Below are positions 1 through 8,823 of a stretch of 64,000 nt of DNA, one piece after another. The stretch is taken from the NCBI RefSeq assembly GCF_026262505.1, contig NC_067207.1, positions 3,108,252-3,172,251 on the forward strand, in the 5' to 3' direction. The position numbers were made by a program, and so were the translations under genes. Under the pieces are notes generated by a model that was not told where the DNA came from, ran no database searches, and saw only the letters and a list, made by a program, of their open reading frames with translations. Each line of letters begins with the position of its first letter. Within the stretch, counting starts at the first letter, position 1. The stretch comes from Trichomonas vaginalis G3 (taxonomy: Eukaryota > Parabasalia > Trichomonadida > Trichomonadidae).

Positions 1-770
1 TTTCTCCAGTTTATAGGACCTCTCTCATATTCTATCTTGTCATATCTAAACTCATAGTCATGTATGTCCTCTAACCATCTCATAACGGTTTCCAAACCAC
101 TTTTATCGGATGTAAAGTAAAAGCATGGATGGTTATGTAAAACGTCTAAAGTTTCTAAAGAGTCTCTCAAAGTCCAGTCTACTTGGTATTGAAAATCCCA
201 TGTGTTATAGAACGGTGGGTCCACCATAAAGAAAACATTTTCCTTGTCTTTATATTTTTCATACAACTCTGTCCAATGACATCTCACAAACTCTATACCC
301 TCAATATATTTTTCTATGTCCTCTTTGAAAACATTTGTATAGTTGAGATATAAAACTTTTGACATAAGTGTTTCAATGTCATGAACTCTTATAGCACCAC
401 TATATAATAGTCTAGCAGATATACTATCCCAGTCTATATATTCTGCTTTTTTCAAAACCTCTCTCACAATATTTTTCTTATCTAATGGTATACGTTCCAT
501 CTTACCTATAGGTATCTTTTCTTTTAACTCTTTCAATATTTTGTTAGTGTCTGGAATATGTTTGAGACGGTTCATATAGTTGTCGAAGTCATTGCATATA
601 ATCTTTGAGTCAGGAAATACAGTATGGCACAAATGGGATATATAGAAACTTCCACCGAACAAATCTACAAATGTTAGACCATTCGGTAGTTTCTTAAGTT
701 CTCTCAATATAATATCTTTACATTTACTCTTATTTCCAAAGAACGGTAACGGAGGTTTTGTAAAATTCAT
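1..770 (-). CDS. DNA adenine (N6) methyltransferase, D12/Dam class, runs off window
   Basis: About 256 residues are visible of a protein that is 272 residues in the second copy (5040-5858). The start ATG is at 770-768. The N-terminal PFFGNK resembles the SAM-binding FxGxK segment of D12-class methylases. FVDLFGGS is motif I and DPPFYN the catalytic DPPY-type motif IV. The family transfers a methyl group to N6 of adenine. In virus-like elements this may mark or protect element DNA, which is inference. It is the outermost gene of the element and reads inward from the terminal repeat. The C-terminal few codons lie outside the window. Confidence 0.85.
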   Translation of the reverse strand, partial: MNFTKPPLPFFGNKSKCKDIILRELKKLPNGLTFVDLFGGSFYISHLCHTVFPDSKIICNDFDNYMNRLKHIPDTNKILKELKEKIPIGKMERIPLDKKNIVREVLKKAEYIDWDSISARLLYSGAIRVHDIETLMSKVLYLNYTNVFKEDIEKYIEGIEFVRCHWTELYEKYKDKENVFFMVDPPFYNTWDFQYQVDWTLRDSLETLDVLHNHPCFYFTSDKSGLETVMRWLEDIHDYEFRYDKIEYERGPINWR

Positions 771-818
771 TTATATATAATAATAAAAATGTTTTTTCCT
801 GAAAAGTGACAGAAAAGT

Positions 819-949
819 GACAAAACATGTACGAAGAAGTCTTGAAAATTCAAGAGGGTAGAAAAGAGGTTAGAAAAGAGGTTATATCTAACCTTCTACC
901 CTAAACATTATTTTTGTCTGATTTTACGAAGAAGTCTTGACAAAACATG
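819..949. repeat. Palindrome cassette present in M1, absent from M2
   Basis: Between two copies of GACAAAACATG (819-829 and 939-949) sits a 110 bp block: part of the 25 bp minisatellite unit, a palindrome-rich core (852-910) with arms GGTAGAA/TTCTACC around GGTTATATCTAACC, and another minisatellite part. The matching place in M2 (about 4981-4991) has a single GACAAAACATG (read on the minus strand) and no block. See the cassette family in the 12.6-18.8 kb island. Confidence 0.75.
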
Positions 950-1004
950 AAAACATATATAATTTGTGAAAAGCTCCTGGAAGACCCGTATATAAGAACT
1001 TCAT

Positions 1005-1058
1005 TTATACTAAACATCTTCGGGGCTAGAGGGCACGAAGTGCCTGGAAGCCCCACTA

Positions 1059-1091
<33 letters not shown>
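1005..1091 (-). repeat. Terminal inverted repeat of M1
   Basis: This matches the left terminal repeat of M2 (4771-4840) in reverse complement, including the hairpin GGCAC-TTC-GTGCC inside GGGGCT/AGCCCC arms and a homopolymer T/A run at the outer tip. The run is longer here (about 31 T). Confidence 0.85.
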
Positions 1092-1097
<6 letters not shown>

Positions 1098-1242
1098 TTC
1101 CGCACAAGCAATTATAAAATTTTTATTTTAAATAATGATTCAATCGAAGAATTATCGTGATATATTATATCAACATAAGTCATATTATATATATATCATA
1201 TTCTTATTTTGATGTTGTGAATGAATTTATACATCCGAAAAG

Positions 1243-1376
1243 ATGTCCAATGGTAATCCTGGTGCCATACCAGCAGCTATTCAAGCCATACCTAGCGGAA
1301 ATAATAATAACCCAGCAATAGTTGCTTTACAAAATCGATTTTATGACATTATCAAAGATTTATTAGGAACCGAATC
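1243..1376 (+). pseudogene. Possible 5' part of a host gene
   Basis: An ATG opens a frame rich in Asn, Ala and Pro (starting MSNGNPGAIP) for about 44 codons. It then runs straight into the inverted gene copy at 1377, where the frame is only the antisense of that copy and soon stops. The first part looks like coding sequence cut off by the rearrangement. I do not recognise the protein. It could also be a chance frame. Confidence 0.3.
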
Positions 1377-1932
1377 TTTTGCAATTTTGTTTTATTTCCT
1401 CTTTCACTGGATTGAAATTGTCTAAATCTGAGTATCGAGTCATAATTCTATGACCGTCAGGTCCAGGGAAAAACCCAATACGAAAATCATCTTCGAACTG
1501 AATATATTTTGAAAATCCACTCAAAAACATAATGATTTGATATGGTGCTTTATGCTTAATAAGATATGGTAATATTAATTTCTCTATAATTAATCCGAGC
1601 TCAATAACAGTTTCATAATCATAACCGAATGAATGAGGAAAGGGACAAATGAGGATTATATAAATTGCGCCTTGCGCGATTAGATCAAAATCTGTTTCAT
1701 TAAATTCGATTCCTCTTGTGAGAATTACGAAGATTAAATAGTGAAGTTCAACTCCTTTATATTCTTCGACTTCTTTTGCTTTGGTTTTTAAATAATTGAT
1801 GATGTATTGTGGAAGGTTAACATCATACATATATGAATTGAGGTAAGGAATATATGTCTTTTCCACGTATTTAGAAAATTTGATTTCGTTTTGTTTGTCA
1901 GAACTAACAAAAGGGCGAATTACTTCTGACAT
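1363..1932 (-). pseudogene. Inverted copy of unknown host-type gene (see 3086-3730)
   Basis: The frame encodes about 180 residues identical to the central part of the 3086-3730 product, starting at the internal Met of MSEVIRPF. It lacks that gene's first 17 codons and its own tail differs in the last few residues (RFGS), because the duplicated block ends there. No promoter-like sequence of the other copy is kept, so this is probably a non-functional duplicate. Confidence 0.55.
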
Positions 1933-1958
1933 CACTGTACAAAGTAAATCAGATAAGT
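1377..1958 (-). repeat. 582 bp inverted repeat, left arm
   Basis: This is the reverse complement of 3111-3692. The two arms appear identical wherever I compared them, and the predicted proteins are the same residue for residue. The arms are separated by about 1.15 kb. Confidence 0.85.
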
Positions 1959-2534
1959 TGGCGTCCTAAAGCGTCCTAACGTAAATTTCTCAAAATTGTG
2001 ATATTTACATCACATTTTTGAGAGGTTTATGGGCGTCCTAAGGGAAAATTGAATGCTTGCGTCCCGAATCTTCATTCTAAGATTTAAATATATTATATAA
2101 TTAAGTATAATATAAGCAATATAAAAATTCAATTTTTATTATTTTAACTTAAAAGAAAATTTTTTCAATAATGGTTGATTTATTGTAATCTTTCCAGACT
2201 AAGGAAAAAGTGGCATACGTCGGAAAAATGGGCAAACGCTGACACACTCAGAAGTTTACATATCGTTGATGTAAAGTTATATTTTGGCAAAAATTAATCT
2301 TGTAAAAATAATATTGCAAAATATTTTTGATAACTTGTAAAAAAATGTAAACTCCAGAATACACAATAATATATTATTTGGATACTATATATAGTTACAA
2401 ATATTATTGCCACTCAAAAAATCACGATTTCAATTTTTCTCGAAATCTAGCCTTGAAATGTATATTAATTTTACTAAATATAAGCATTATATTAAATGCT
2501 AACGGACTTTTTACTATCCTCCCTATTAAACATG

Positions 2535-2555
2535 TATATATATATATATATATAT
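2535..2555. repeat. (TA)n microsatellite
   Basis: A run of about ten TA dinucleotides lies in host spacer DNA. Confidence 0.8.
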
Positions 2556-2661
2556 TCCTCCAAAGTTCTTTCAATTTCATTGAAAGGGAGGAAAATACTT
2601 AAGGAACAATAAGAATATATGAGCTTTATAACATGCCTATTTTAGTTTTTGTTTGGCCGCG

Positions 2662-2836
2662 AAATTTGAGCCTTCTAGGCTCAAATTTGGCGGAAAATTT
2701 TAGCAAAATGTTAGTCACTTTTCCTTTTTTTATTTGGGGCGAGCTTGCGAGCCCCAATTAAAAACAGTAAAATGAGCTCACATTTTGAAACAAGTTTAGT
2801 GACTTTTGCATTGAAAATGCAAAAGTGACTAAACTT
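2662..2836. repeat. Cluster of three hairpins in host spacer
   Basis: Three separate inverted repeats follow each other. At 2662-2688, AAATTTGAGCC pairs with GGCTCAAATTT across 5 nt. At 2734-2757, TTGGGGC pairs with GCCCCAA across 10 nt. At 2792-2836, two 21 nt arms pair with one mismatch across about 2-3 nt. No coding frame covers the block, and the wider region (1959-3085) otherwise holds no gene I can support. Confidence 0.65.
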
Positions 2837-3085
2837 TTCTAAAAGTATTGCCCAAAATGCAAAAGAATTGCCCAAACCGACATGCTTAGACCACCTTTTG
2901 GCAATTGCGACATGCTTAATGAAATACCATTATTCTGAGAAATTACCAGTTTCTTTGAAATATTTGTACTAAGTTGAAAGTTTTTGAGAATATAAATCAT
3001 TGTTTTGGAAACTATTTTTGCTACTTTTCAGCATTTTTGGGTGAAAAATTCGTAAAAGTGTCAAAATTTTAAAAATTTTCTCCAT

Positions 3086-3730
3086 ATGTCTCTTCAAGCA
3101 ATGAAGGCATACTTATCTGATTTACTTTGTACAGTGATGTCAGAAGTAATTCGCCCTTTTGTTAGTTCTGACAAACAAAACGAAATCAAATTTTCTAAAT
3201 ACGTGGAAAAGACATATATTCCTTACCTCAATTCATATATGTATGATGTTAACCTTCCACAATACATCATCAATTATTTAAAAACCAAAGCAAAAGAAGT
3301 CGAAGAATATAAAGGAGTTGAACTTCACTATTTAATCTTCGTAATTCTCACAAGAGGAATCGAATTTAATGAAACAGATTTTGATCTAATCGCGCAAGGC
3401 GCAATTTATATAATCCTCATTTGTCCCTTTCCTCATTCATTCGGTTATGATTATGAAACTGTTATTGAGCTCGGATTAATTATAGAGAAATTAATATTAC
3501 CATATCTTATTAAGCATAAAGCACCATATCAAATCATTATGTTTTTGAGTGGATTTTCAAAATATATTCAGTTCGAAGATGATTTTCGTATTGGGTTTTT
3601 CCCTGGACCTGACGGTCATAGAATTATGACTCGATACTCAGATTTAGACAATTTCAATCCAGTGAAAGAGGAAATAAAACAAAATTGCAAAAAATTATGC
3701 TATAATATGCTAATTAAAAATTACAATTGA
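3086..3730 (+). CDS. Unknown 214-residue host-type protein
   Basis: An open frame starts at ATG 3086 (MSLQAMKAY) and stops at 3730. The predicted protein is hydrophobic and helical in its middle, without a clear signal peptide or a convincing membrane span, and has a Pro-rich patch (FFPGPDGH) near residue 170. I do not recognise a family. The core (3111-3692) is duplicated in inverted orientation at 1377-1958. The first 17 codons and the last about 12 lie partly outside the duplicated block, so this copy is either the source or a second fusion. Its composition matches the host spacer rather than the Maverick genes. Confidence 0.5.
   Translation: MSLQAMKAYLSDLLCTVMSEVIRPFVSSDKQNEIKFSKYVEKTYIPYLNSYMYDVNLPQYIINYLKTKAKEVEEYKGVELHYLIFVILTRGIEFNETDFDLIAQGAIYIILICPFPHSFGYDYETVIELGLIIEKLILPYLIKHKAPYQIIMFLSGFSKYIQFEDDFRIGFFPGPDGHRIMTRYSDLDNFNPVKEEIKQNCKKLCYNMLIKNYN
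3111..3692 (+). repeat. 582 bp inverted repeat, right arm
   Basis: Partner of 1377-1958. It starts and ends abruptly, with no flanking duplication that I could see. Confidence 0.85.
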
Positions 3731-4764
3731 TTTATGATAAAATTTATTAAAAAGATTGGGTAGTGTTATAACTTGAATATAATGAAAACCTTAACGTTGT
3801 CACCACTGTCTTTAGCTTTGAGAAGGACTTTGGACTGATGACCTTCCACATAGCATTTTGGAGCACAAGAAACCATATACTTGCATCATGCAGCATGTTA
3901 CGTTCTAAGATGCCTTATTTTGTTGCTATTTTTCTGATATCTATTCTGACCAAACTTATCGATTAATAATTATAGTAATGACTTCATATTGCAGGATAAA
4001 CAACCACTGCAGCATCCCATCCATCACTATTTTCTAGAAATCTGTTAAAAAATTAATTGAATTTTCTAATCATAATTTTTTCTTTCAAGCCTATAGTCAA
4101 AACCAAAAGTGGTAAATTAGGTAGCACATGAGTATATTATTTCGGCGTCGTGGAAATTTTAGCGTGTGAAACTCGCTACTTTGTTTGATGAAAGGTTGTA
4201 AAACTCTTAACCTTAAATTTTTTTTGGACATTCTGGAGGAATACTGATCGAGCAGGTTTGGAGTCTCCCTCCAGGTGAGGAACATACAAACGAGAGAAGT
4301 GTTTAACACTTCATAAAGTATCTTTTTGATATGGTTAGATATATAGTTTTACTTAATGGAAAGAATTAAATTGCGTTAAAGTAAAAAATGGAGTTATGAA
4401 CTCATTTCGATATAAGATGCTTTGTTATCATATATAGTAAATGTTTTTATTCAAATTAAGCTTAGTTAGATTATAATTAAAAATTGGCAATTCCGATTCG
4501 CTTTTATTTTGGAGGGTATATGCGCATCATGAAGCTGGTAAAGTGGTTCGATGGGTTTGCAAATCTGTCCGTACAATTTTTCAAAACAATTTGTAATTTC
4601 CTTTTGAATAGATAATTAGTATAGCTTGTAATGTAATTAAAGTCATTTGGTCTTAGTAAATGAAAATAAAGTTGATTCAAGTTGATTAATTTTGATTTTG
4701 ATGCGAGAAGTGGTGTCCTGATCAGCTTTTAAGCCAAAATAACATAATTTGATATGTAGAATAC
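3731..4764. other. Host spacer without a supportable gene
   Basis: AT-rich sequence. A frame of about 60 codons on the plus strand (about 3786-3966) has protein-like composition but no start of its own and no recognised family. A minus-strand frame at 4097-4309 looks like chance. I see no tRNA, repeat array or clear promoter. Confidence 0.5.
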
Positions 4765-4770
4765 TGTGCA
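4765..4770. repeat. 6 bp target site duplication, left copy (TGTGCA)
   Basis: TGTGCA lies directly outside the A-run of the left terminal repeat and again directly outside the right end at 29774-29779. Six-base duplications are typical of Maverick/Polinton insertion. Confidence 0.85.
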
Positions 4771-4835
4771 AAAAAAAAAGGTAGTGGGGCTTCCAGGCAC
4801 TTCGTGCCCTCTAGCCCCGAAGATGTTTAGTATAA
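4771..4835 (+). repeat. Left terminal inverted repeat of M2
   Basis: Starts with an A-run, then GGTAGTGGGGC, a nested hairpin (GGGGCT...AGCCCC enclosing GGCAC-TTC-GTGCC) and GAAGATGTTTAGTATAA. The right end (29703-29773) matches in reverse complement with about two differences and then diverges, so the repeat is short (about 65 bp) compared with many Polintons. Confidence 0.85.
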
Positions 4836-5039
4836 ATGAAGTTTTTATTCGGAAAATTGTTAGTCTTCTGGTGTGAATTCGGAGGACTCTTCTTCTTCCT
4901 CCATTGCTTCTGGGAAGAAGCCTTCTTCTGGGTCGAAAACATTATATAATGTGTCGCTTTTCACAAATTATATATGTTTTCATGTTTTGTCACTTTTCTG
5001 TCACTTTCAGGAAAAAAACATTTTTATTATTATATATAA

Positions 5040-5858
5040 ATGAATTTTACAAAACCACCGTTACCGTTCTTTGGAAATAAGAGTAAATGTAAAGATATTA
5101 TATTGAGAGAACTTAAGAAACTACCGAATGGTCTAACATTTGTAGATTTGTTCGGTGGAAGTTTCTATATATCCCATTTGTGCCATACAATATTCCCAGA
5201 CTCAAAGATTATATGCAATGACTTCGACAACTATATGGACCGTCTCAAACATATACCAGACACAAACAATATATTGAAAGAGTTAAAAGAAAAGATACCT
5301 ATAGGTAAGATGGAACGTATACCATTAGATAAGAAAAATATTGTGAGAGAGGTTTTGAAAAAAGCAGAATATATAGACTGGGATAGTATATCTGCTAGAC
5401 TATTATATAGTGGTTCTATAAGAGTTCATGACATTGAAACACTTATGTCAAAAGTTTTATATCTTAACTATACAAATGTTTTCAAAGAGGACATAGAAAA
5501 ATATATTGAGGGTATAGAGTTTGTGAGATGTTATTGGACAGAGTTGTATGAAAAATATAAAGACAAGGAAAATGTTTTCTTTATAGTGGACCCGCCGTTC
5601 TATAACACATGGGATTTTCAATACCAAGTAGACTGGACTTTGAGAGACTCTTTAGAAACTTTAGACGTTTTACATAACCATCCATGCTTTTACTTTACAT
5701 CCGATAAAAGTGGTTTGGAAACCGTTATGAGATGGTTAGAGGACATACATGACTATGAGTTTATATATGACAAGATAGAATATGAGAGAGGTCCTATAAA
5801 CCGGAGAAAGTGTCATAACAAAGAAATTTTATTAGTAAGTAAATGTGGTTTGAAATAG
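5040..5858 (+). CDS. DNA adenine (N6) methyltransferase, D12/Dam class
   Basis: This 272-residue protein looks whole. PFFGNK (residues 9-14) and FVDLFGGS (about 35-42) form the SAM-binding region. DPPFYN (about 184-189) is the catalytic motif of adenine-N6 methylases. It has the usual length for D12-class enzymes, with a helical target-recognition segment between the motifs. The ATG follows TTATTATTATATATAA, an AT-rich leader like those of other genes in the element. It is the first gene inside the left terminal repeat and is nearly identical to the M1 copy (1-770). A DNA-marking role in the element is inference. The family assignment is firm. Confidence 0.88.
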   Translation: MNFTKPPLPFFGNKSKCKDIILRELKKLPNGLTFVDLFGGSFYISHLCHTIFPDSKIICNDFDNYMDRLKHIPDTNNILKELKEKIPIGKMERIPLDKKNIVREVLKKAEYIDWDSISARLLYSGSIRVHDIETLMSKVLYLNYTNVFKEDIEKYIEGIEFVRCYWTELYEKYKDKENVFFIVDPPFYNTWDFQYQVDWTLRDSLETLDVLHNHPCFYFTSDKSGLETVMRWLEDIHDYEFIYDKIEYERGPINRRKCHNKEILLVSKCGLK

Positions 5859-5974
5859 GACTACTTGTTTTAGGTTTTTTCCATTGTGTCATTTATTTCT
5901 TTGACGTGGCAGAAAGATATAGAGAATATGAAGATGAACCAATGCCTGCAAATGTTCAGTATATGTACTCGTAA
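5843..5974 (+). CDS. Small single-pass membrane protein
   Basis: A 43-residue frame starts at ATG 5843, overlapping the last codons of the methylase. Residues about 5-19 (IGLLVLGFFHCVIYFF) form a hydrophobic span, followed by a charged tail (ERYREYEDEP). Small membrane proteins are common in virus-like elements. The function is unknown. Support comes from its tight fit between the methylase and the gene at 5998 and from a protein-like charge pattern. Confidence 0.5.
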   Translation: MWFEIGLLVLGFFHCVIYFFDVAERYREYEDEPMPANVQYMYS

Positions 5975-5997
5975 GAGATATTTTTATCTAATATTAA

Positions 5998-6360
5998 ATG
6001 GACGCACAGAACTTAGCGAATGCACAGCAACCTGGACAACCAAACCCAGAGAATATTCCAAATGAAGTTAGAATACAAACTGCAATAGCAAACTATGGTC
6101 AAGTGCCAACAGATGTACAAATGCAAACTGCCATGTCAAATGACGCTGCGTTAGGTTTGCCACCATGGTATGCAAATATGAGATGGAAAGAGTTTTATAC
6201 AAACCCTGAGGTGGGATATAAACAACTTTATGCAGATGACGCGAACACAGGAGTTGACCCAGAATATGTTTTCTACCAGAGGAGAAACAGAATGTATGAG
6301 CTCCAGTTAAAGAATGCTATGGAACTCAACAGGAAACGTAAGAGACTAGGCGGACATTAG
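5998..6360 (+). CDS. Unknown 120-residue protein with internal repeat and basic tail
   Basis: Starts at ATG 5998 after the leader TTTTTATCTAATATTAA. The N-terminal third is Gln/Asn/Pro-rich and contains a tandem repeat of about 17 residues (VRIQTAIANYGQVPTD and VQMQTAMSND). The centre is aromatic (LPPWYANMRWKEFY), and the tail is basic (NRKRKRLGGH) and could bind nucleic acid or act as a nuclear signal. It sits in a plus-strand run with 5040, 5843 and 6379. A minor virion role is plausible from context only. I do not recognise a family. Confidence 0.65.
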   Translation: MDAQNLANAQQPGQPNPENIPNEVRIQTAIANYGQVPTDVQMQTAMSNDAALGLPPWYANMRWKEFYTNPEVGYKQLYADDANTGVDPEYVFYQRRNRMYELQLKNAMELNRKRKRLGGH

Positions 6361-6378
6361 ATTTTTACATATAGTAAA

Positions 6379-6621
6379 ATGGGTTTCTTCAGTAAGATAG
6401 GAAACTTCTTTCGAAATGTTGGAAGAGGTATATGGAATGGAATAAAAACCGTAGGAAGAGGAATTTGGAACGGAGTCAAAAATATTGGTAAAAGGGTAGG
6501 TCAGTTTGTTGGTATTATACCTAAAGACCCTGAACCAGAAGAACAAGCTCCTGTTATACAACAGCCTGAACCTGCACCACAGTCTAGTTGGCAACCAAAT
6601 CCAACACCTCAACCGTATTAA
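6379..6621 (+). CDS. Small amphipathic, possibly membrane-active protein
   Basis: An 80-residue protein. The N-terminal half is a repeated amphipathic helix (VGRGIWNGIKT, VGRGIWNGVKN) beginning MGFFSKIGNFF. The C-terminal half is Pro/Gln/Glu-rich and disordered. This layout, also seen at 9797-10198, recalls membrane-lytic minor capsid proteins such as adenovirus pVI, but I see no direct homology. Starts at ATG 6379 after TTTTTACATATAGTAAA. Looks whole. Confidence 0.6.
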   Translation: MGFFSKIGNFFRNVGRGIWNGIKTVGRGIWNGVKNIGKRVGQFVGIIPKDPEPEEQAPVIQQPEPAPQSSWQPNPTPQPY

Positions 6622-6625
6622 AAAA

Positions 6626-7473
6626 TTATATTTTTACCGTTCGATAGTAGTTGTATATGAAACTAAGTTCTAAGTAAAACGCATGGTATAATGGAATTAT
6701 TCTTTTTCTTCCATCTGTAGTAAACCATACTTGAAAGTCTGAAATACTTCCACTTGGTGGTTCGTATAACTTTGTAGGTTTTTCGTAAAAGTCATTTGCC
6801 AAGCATAAGAAAGAGTTTTGGGCGCCAGAAAATGAAGCATGAACAATAATAGCATCTTGGTCGAAAACATTTCATATGTTCCATTAGGGTTTTCGACTTC
6901 ATAAAAGTCTGGGTGTACTGGATATGCTGCAGGCTGATTTAACATCCTCAAAAATCTATACCATGCCAAGTTGTTATATTTTGTAGAAATATAAACGTTT
7001 TCTCCAAGGTCTTCTATTCTATTGATTTTAACAGTTGCATTTTTCCTGTCATAAATAATATCGAGATGGTACTCTCCCTCGTCAATGTTATACTGTTTTG
7101 CATATTCGATATAGATATTGTTTTATTTTTTCTTGAAAAGCTTGAAGAGTTGTTTCTAAGTTTACAAGCAAACTAACTTGAAAAGTTTTCCCTGTTCAAA
7201 TTTCTCATACATACGTTTTTCTTTGTTATAGTATCGAACTTCAAAACCGACCGTAAATGGGAAACCATGTATGGCTTCTGAAATGAACTTCATTCTACGA
7301 AAGCCAATAGCTTTTGTGACAGATGGGTCTCTTAGCCATCTTAATGGGTAGTCAAAACGATAGCCTTCATGCTTTACGGTCTCTGTCTCAAACTTTTGAC
7401 CGACATTAGTAAAAAGTTCATCTAATGGTTTAGTTGTAGCAACTCTTGAATTTTCTTTTTCTATTGGAAGCAT
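6626..7473 (-). pseudogene. Conserved virion-type protein, family of 11406 and 47635 (broken)
   Basis: Minus-strand gene beginning MLPIEKENSRV at 7473. The N-terminal region has the block YRFDYPLRWLRDPSVTKAIG, which is clearly shared with the gene at 11406 (YRFDYPIRWLQSPSDAKAIG) and more distantly with 47635-48516 (YTYEYPRHWVE...KAIE). The far end matches the 3' end of the 11406 gene (FYLELSFIYNY). The gene therefore exists twice in M2 in opposite orientation and once in lineage C. A structural or assembly role is a guess from its conservation and neighbours. This copy is broken. Confidence 0.6.
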
Positions 7474-7491
7474 ATTTTATCTAGAATAAAA
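7474..7491. promoter_or_regulatory. 18 nt divergent start spacer, near-palindromic
   Basis: The start codons of 6626-7473 (minus) and 7492-8823 (plus) are 18 nt apart. The spacer TTTTATCTAGAATAAAA is almost its own reverse complement and must hold both leaders or initiators. Confidence 0.6.
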
Positions 7492-8823
7492 ATGTCGAAA
7501 GATATTGCTTCCATGAGAGAAATACAACACAACCGACAACTCATTGTGCAAGCTCTAAATAAGAACACAACAAACTTTTCAAACTATTCTAAGATATCTG
7601 AGTCATTGAAAGGGGGTGACTTAAAACTGACAATAAACCCAATGACAGATGAGTTTCTGTTTCAAGACAATAAGAACCATACTGTCTGTATAAATCCAAC
7701 AAAAGGAACTTTAAACGAGAAACCTATAAATGAACTTCTTTTGAAAGCAGATATTGACAACAAAGCTGACAAAGAATATGTAGACGATGCAATAGCAAAA
7801 GAAGAAGAAAGAGCTAACAATGCTTATGCAACAAAAGAACATACTCATCCTGAACTAGCAGACAAAACATATGTTGACAATAAAATGTCAAGTGAAGTGA
7901 CAAGAGCTGAAAACGAATATTCTAAAAAGACTCATATACATTCTATATCTGATATTACAAACTTACAAGAAACCTTAAACAGTAAAAGTGCCGTTGGACA
8001 TACACATACCATTGCAAATATTACAAACTTACAAGAAACCTTAAACAGGAAAAGTGCCGTTGGACATACACATTCTATATCTGAAATAACAGACTTAAAC
8101 GTTAGCCTTGAAAAGAAAGCAAATAAGACTCATACACATACAAGTTTTACAACTGTTGCTATAGAAAGTATTGAAGGAACGGTTGAAGAAACTGGTGGGG
8201 ATGCATTATATTGTAAACCTCCTAACTTTCCACAAGGTTTAACATCGGATGACGACATAACGACGATGAGAAACATTAGATGTAAAGATGTTTATGTCAT
8301 GAAGGATGAACATAATATTAAATTCACTGCTCAAGATTTATATGACAAGAAAGCAGACAAAACAGAGCTTCAAACATTAAAGACAGAAATACTTCAAACA
8401 TTATATCCTATAGGCTCTATTTATACGTCAATGAACTCTACCAGACCAGAAACAGTTCTGGGTTTTGGAACTTGGACTCAAATAGTCGACAGGTTTTTGT
8501 ATTGTGCAAACTCTTCAAAGGAAACAGGTGGAAGTAAAACGATTTCAGGTGAAAATTTACCTGCACATAGTCACTACATAGATTTAAGTACATCTCAAGC
8601 AGGTTGGCATAAGCATAGATATTGGGATTGGTCAGCAATGATAAAAGGTAAAGGATATGATGTTAAAGACAACGTTAAGTTTGCTATAAATTGTTACTGG
8701 AGTAACATTGAGGGAGGAGGAAACCATACACATCGCGTTTCAGGATATACGCAAACAACGGGACAAAGTAAAGAATACATGCCACCTTACATGACAGTTT
8801 ACGCATGGTATAGAAATGCTTAG
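7492..8823 (+). CDS. Phage-like trimeric fibre protein with tail-collar C-terminal domain
   Basis: A 443-residue protein that looks whole. After a globular N-terminus (about 1-85) come tail-fibre repeats of the type NLQETLNSKSAVGHTH (about 130-225), with repeated H-T-H signatures. The C-terminal domain starts at LYPIGSIYTSMNS and ends YMPPYMTVYAWYRNA. That pattern (YPVGSIY...GFGTW...RFLY...GG...LPxHxH...MPPY..VYxW) is well known in bacteriophage tail fibres and collars. It likely forms the receptor-binding spike of the virion. Its stop codon overlaps that of the convergent integrase. Part of the gene is nearly identical in DNA to the lineage C fibre (51501-54629). Confidence 0.82.
   Translation: MSKDIASMREIQHNRQLIVQALNKNTTNFSNYSKISESLKGGDLKLTINPMTDEFLFQDNKNHTVCINPTKGTLNEKPINELLLKADIDNKADKEYVDDAIAKEEERANNAYATKEHTHPELADKTYVDNKMSSEVTRAENEYSKKTHIHSISDITNLQETLNSKSAVGHTHTIANITNLQETLNRKSAVGHTHSISEITDLNVSLEKKANKTHTHTSFTTVAIESIEGTVEETGGDALYCKPPNFPQGLTSDDDITTMRNIRCKDVYVMKDEHNIKFTAQDLYDKKADKTELQTLKTEILQTLYPIGSIYTSMNSTRPETVLGFGTWTQIVDRFLYCANSSKETGGSKTISGENLPAHSHYIDLSTSQAGWHKHRYWDWSAMIKGKGYDVKDNVKFAINCYWSNIEGGGNHTHRVSGYTQTTGQSKEYMPPYMTVYAWYRNA

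Larger units (their letters stand above)
1..1091 (-). mobile_element. Maverick/Polinton M1, one end, inverted
   Basis: This is the end of a Maverick whose body lies left of the window. It matches the left end of the element starting at 4771, read on the opposite strand: the same terminal sequence (GGTAGTGGGGC and following), the same hairpin, then the same methylase gene. The methylase DNA differs from the 5040-5858 copy at only a few positions where I compared them, so the two copies are young relative to each other. The outer edge is taken at the end of the T-run (1061-1091). The other end and the target duplication cannot be seen. The methylase part looks whole as far as the window shows it. 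Confidence 0.85.

Noticed and set aside
2378-2602. 74-codon frame in host spacer
   Set aside because: Starts at a non-ATG codon, runs through the TA microsatellite and has no protein-like features.
4097-4309. 70-codon minus-strand frame
   Set aside because: No family, no leader and atypical composition. Most likely chance.
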